From Hirudinaria manillensis (lineage: Eukaryota > Annelida > Clitellata > Hirudinida > Hirudinidae): a stretch of 64,000 nucleotides of DNA. The stretch is from positions 7,277,001 to 7,341,000 of the forward strand of contig CM067528.1 of assembly GCA_034509925.1 (NCBI GenBank), in the 5' to 3' direction. This document shows positions 61,701 through 64,000 of this stretch, piece by piece. Both the position numbers and the translations under genes were made by a program. The notes beneath the pieces were generated by a model. It was not told the DNA's origin. It did no database searches and saw only the letters and a program-made list of their open reading frames with translations. Each line of letters begins with the position of its first letter. Positions within the stretch are counted from its first letter, which is position 1.

Positions 61701-64000
61701 AGAGATGTCAAACCCCAGCCCAGTGTAAATGTAATAAAACAAGGACTAATTTTAAAAGTGAACTTTGGTAAAAATATACAACAATCTCTTCCCGAGAACA
61801 TACCTTTATCTGTTCAACTCGTGGCCTTTGAAAGCGAAGATCGAAACAATAATTGGCAAGGCTTCTGATCTTCGGATGGTTCCTGTCGTTGCACATGCAA
61901 ACGACAGGCACTTGGCTTGTTTTGATCAGCTGGATCATTTCCTAGAACAAGGATATTAAGCTTTTTTACTTAATAAACATTGATATAGATGGCATTTTCA
62001 GATTATAATCATAAACATAATTATGCAGGTTATAAGATTATAATCATAGGCATGCAGACTTCCAGCCCAAGATATCAACCTGAACTCCTCCCCTATCTTC
62101 ATTTCCAGCCATTCCATCCACCTCATCCATCACCAAACAATGCTTCTTGCCATCCAATGTTGTTGCCTTTTTACCATCAGATTTACCTGTCAGAGTTATT
62201 GTTAATCAATTATTAATTTTGCTGCAATTCATGCTTTTATTTATTACATTATATACACTATTATATATGCTATTATATATGTTATTATATTTGCTATTAT
62301 ATTGTGTCACCACAATCATCACAAGAGAAGTATTCCAAACCACTGAAATAGCTTTGCAATGAGTGACAATTGAGAGCTTCAGACACACATTCTTTCAAAC
62401 TCTTTTTCGATCTTGTATCAGAAGCATTCAACTCAAAAAATGAGAATCCAGCCTCCTGTAAAAATATTTTAAGAAAATGAATGAATGATAAAATAAATAG
62501 ATTTAATTCAAAAATAACTTTATTATTATTATTATTATTATCATATTAATATTAATTTCCATCACAACACAACCCTTGCCAACATCATTCAACAGCAAAA
62601 AACAAGTACATTAAAAAGGCAAAACAAGGTAAGTAATCCTTCAACTAAATCTGCTTATCACTAACTTTGCCAAATTTTATTTTTTAAAATAAATAATACT
62701 TCTTAAATCTCATTCATAAACAGTTCTACATAAGCTTCATCTATTTTACAAGAAATATCTCAAATGATCGACCAATGACCTCAAAGACCACTCAATGTGT
62801 AAAAGTACAATTCTATAAAAGTCCAATCTAAGAAATAAATCTGATCTGAAGAAATAGAAAAAAACATGAACATCATTCGTATCAAAGACCTGGCAGACGA
62901 GGTGAGCGGTCGTGGTTTTTCCGATGCCTGGAGGACCGGAGAGCAGAGCGGCTTTGAATCCACATCCGTCCTCGCTCTGTCGACCATCTGAATCACAACA
63001 ACGCAACATCACACATATTTTTAGTATTTAAATCCAGATTCAGATGTACATGTAAAGTGCTACATGTAATTCAGAATTACTAAACTGATTCGATTTATGA
63101 ATGAATAAATAAATAAATGACTAACAAATTGGCTTCTTGTTTATATTTTTGTGCCAGTTCTTGAGCCAATTATAGAGCTTCTTAGCTTGGCTCTTGTCTC
63201 CCTGCTGACCAATGATGTTCTTCACAGAGGTGGGTTTATATTTGTCAACCCACAACAGTGTACTCTCATCCGTCTCAGCCTTTCTGACGATGTTTTCCTT
63301 CGTTTCATTCTTAGCAGGTGATGATGATGATGTCTGTACATCTGCTGCTTTTGTTGTCTCAGAGTTGAACTCTTTGGACGTTTTTTCATTGGATTTCAAC
63401 TTGTTTGCAGATGGCAATGAAGCTGCAGCAGGCAGAGGTCTTTTGCTGGACTAAAACAGTTTCATGGAATTCTCATCAACTATCTACATTCTGGAATCAT
63501 TGTCCAACTGGACTTAATAATGTCTCTTAATGGGACTTAAGTTAGTGATAACTAATAATTATGTGTGTTTTAATAAAAATAAAGTAACAAAACCATCTTA
63601 AAACTTGTGCTTTTTCTTAAATGCAATTATTAAGAATAAAATAATATCACTAAAATAATATAGGACAAAAGCTGTAAAATGACTTTAAAAACAACTTTTA
63701 TTAACCTTCTTGCTGCCTTCCTTCTCAGCTTCATATTTCAACTCATATTTGGACTTCTTACCTGGCAACGTCCTCAGCAGTTCAAACAGTTCATCCTCGT
63801 TGATTTGTTTTGTTTTCAATTCATTTGCCTTCAGAGCAAAAAAAATAGATTTTAGTCCTGAAGTGGTGATTGACTAAGGAATGACTTCTGATCGTCTGCG
63901 AAATTCAACAGACGGCATCGACAATGATACGTCGACATTCGCAATCACCTTTGAAATCTTCGAGGCTCCAGCATCCCTGCCCACGACAAGGTACTTGGTG
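58718..64000 (-). CDS. RFC1: Replication factor C large subunit (5' part beyond window)
   Basis: Clamp-loader ATPase subunit that helps load PCNA onto primed DNA in the nucleus. Exons in order: from beyond 64000 to 63949, then 63706-63828, 63126-63450, 62890-62987, 62344-62455, 62080-62186, 61804-61941, 61450-61545, 61095-61193, 60687-60838, 60161-60278, 59720-59865, 59359-59572, 58903-59091, 58718-58813. The first piece is the end of the BRCT domain (YLVVGRDAGASK). LPGKKSKYE and LLWVDKYKPTS follow, then Walker A GPPGIGKTT, ELNASDTRS, Walker B VMDEVDGM, CMCNDRNHPKIRSL and FQRPRVEQIK. The C-terminal domain includes SDLFFHDYNLAPLFV, LPTQ, FPSWLGK and VKAAFTRAYNKEGH. The tail is acidic, then basic, as in other RFC1 proteins. 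No break is seen. One donor (GTCGTG at 59358) is weak. Confidence 0.95.

Overview
The window looks like nuclear DNA of an invertebrate animal. It is AT-rich, its genes are cut into many short exons with GT-AG introns, trinucleotide (ATT/AAT) microsatellites are long and frequent, and transposable elements are animal-type (R2-clade retrotransposon, Merlin, CR1/Jockey-type LINE). A PTPDC1 orthologue and a MICU3-type gene fit a non-insect bilaterian; an annelid or other lophotrochozoan is my guess, not something the sequence proves. All exon models below were built by hand from reading frame, splice consensus and phase matching. Every listed internal junction keeps the frame.

Layout. 1-1550 (-): 5' part of an R2-like non-LTR retrotransposon with a candidate HDV-type ribozyme at its 5' end, abutting a 330-bp (TAA/ATT)n array. 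1900-8036: AT-rich DNA with tandem repeats and no convincing gene. 8037-21355 (+): nicotinic acetylcholine receptor alpha-type subunit, 8 exons, with the first N-terminal exons not found. 23319-35711 (+): ARAP-type dual-PH ArfGAP, 20 exons, ending without the usual RhoGAP part. 36357-45362 (-): MICU3-like regulator of the mitochondrial calcium uniporter, tail to tail with the ArfGAP gene and carrying two candidate mutually exclusive exons. 45613-46975: Merlin DNA transposon between the diverging MICU3 and beta-trefoil genes, itself hit by a LINE. 47035-49776 (+): a protein of four ricin-B-like beta-trefoils, each encoded by two exons. 52337-57769 (-): PTPDC1 phosphatase, with a second Merlin copy (54270-55268) in an intron. 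58718-64000 (-): RFC1, the large subunit of replication factor C, running off the right edge.

The genes do not form one pathway; this is ordinary eukaryotic gene order. The most interesting material is mobile: the R2-like element whose 5' end, ribozyme-like pseudoknot and microsatellite target all coincide, and two nearly identical Merlin copies with 9-bp target duplications. The MICU3 alternative-exon pair, the two-exon-per-domain trefoil gene and the short ARAP are the main host-gene observations.
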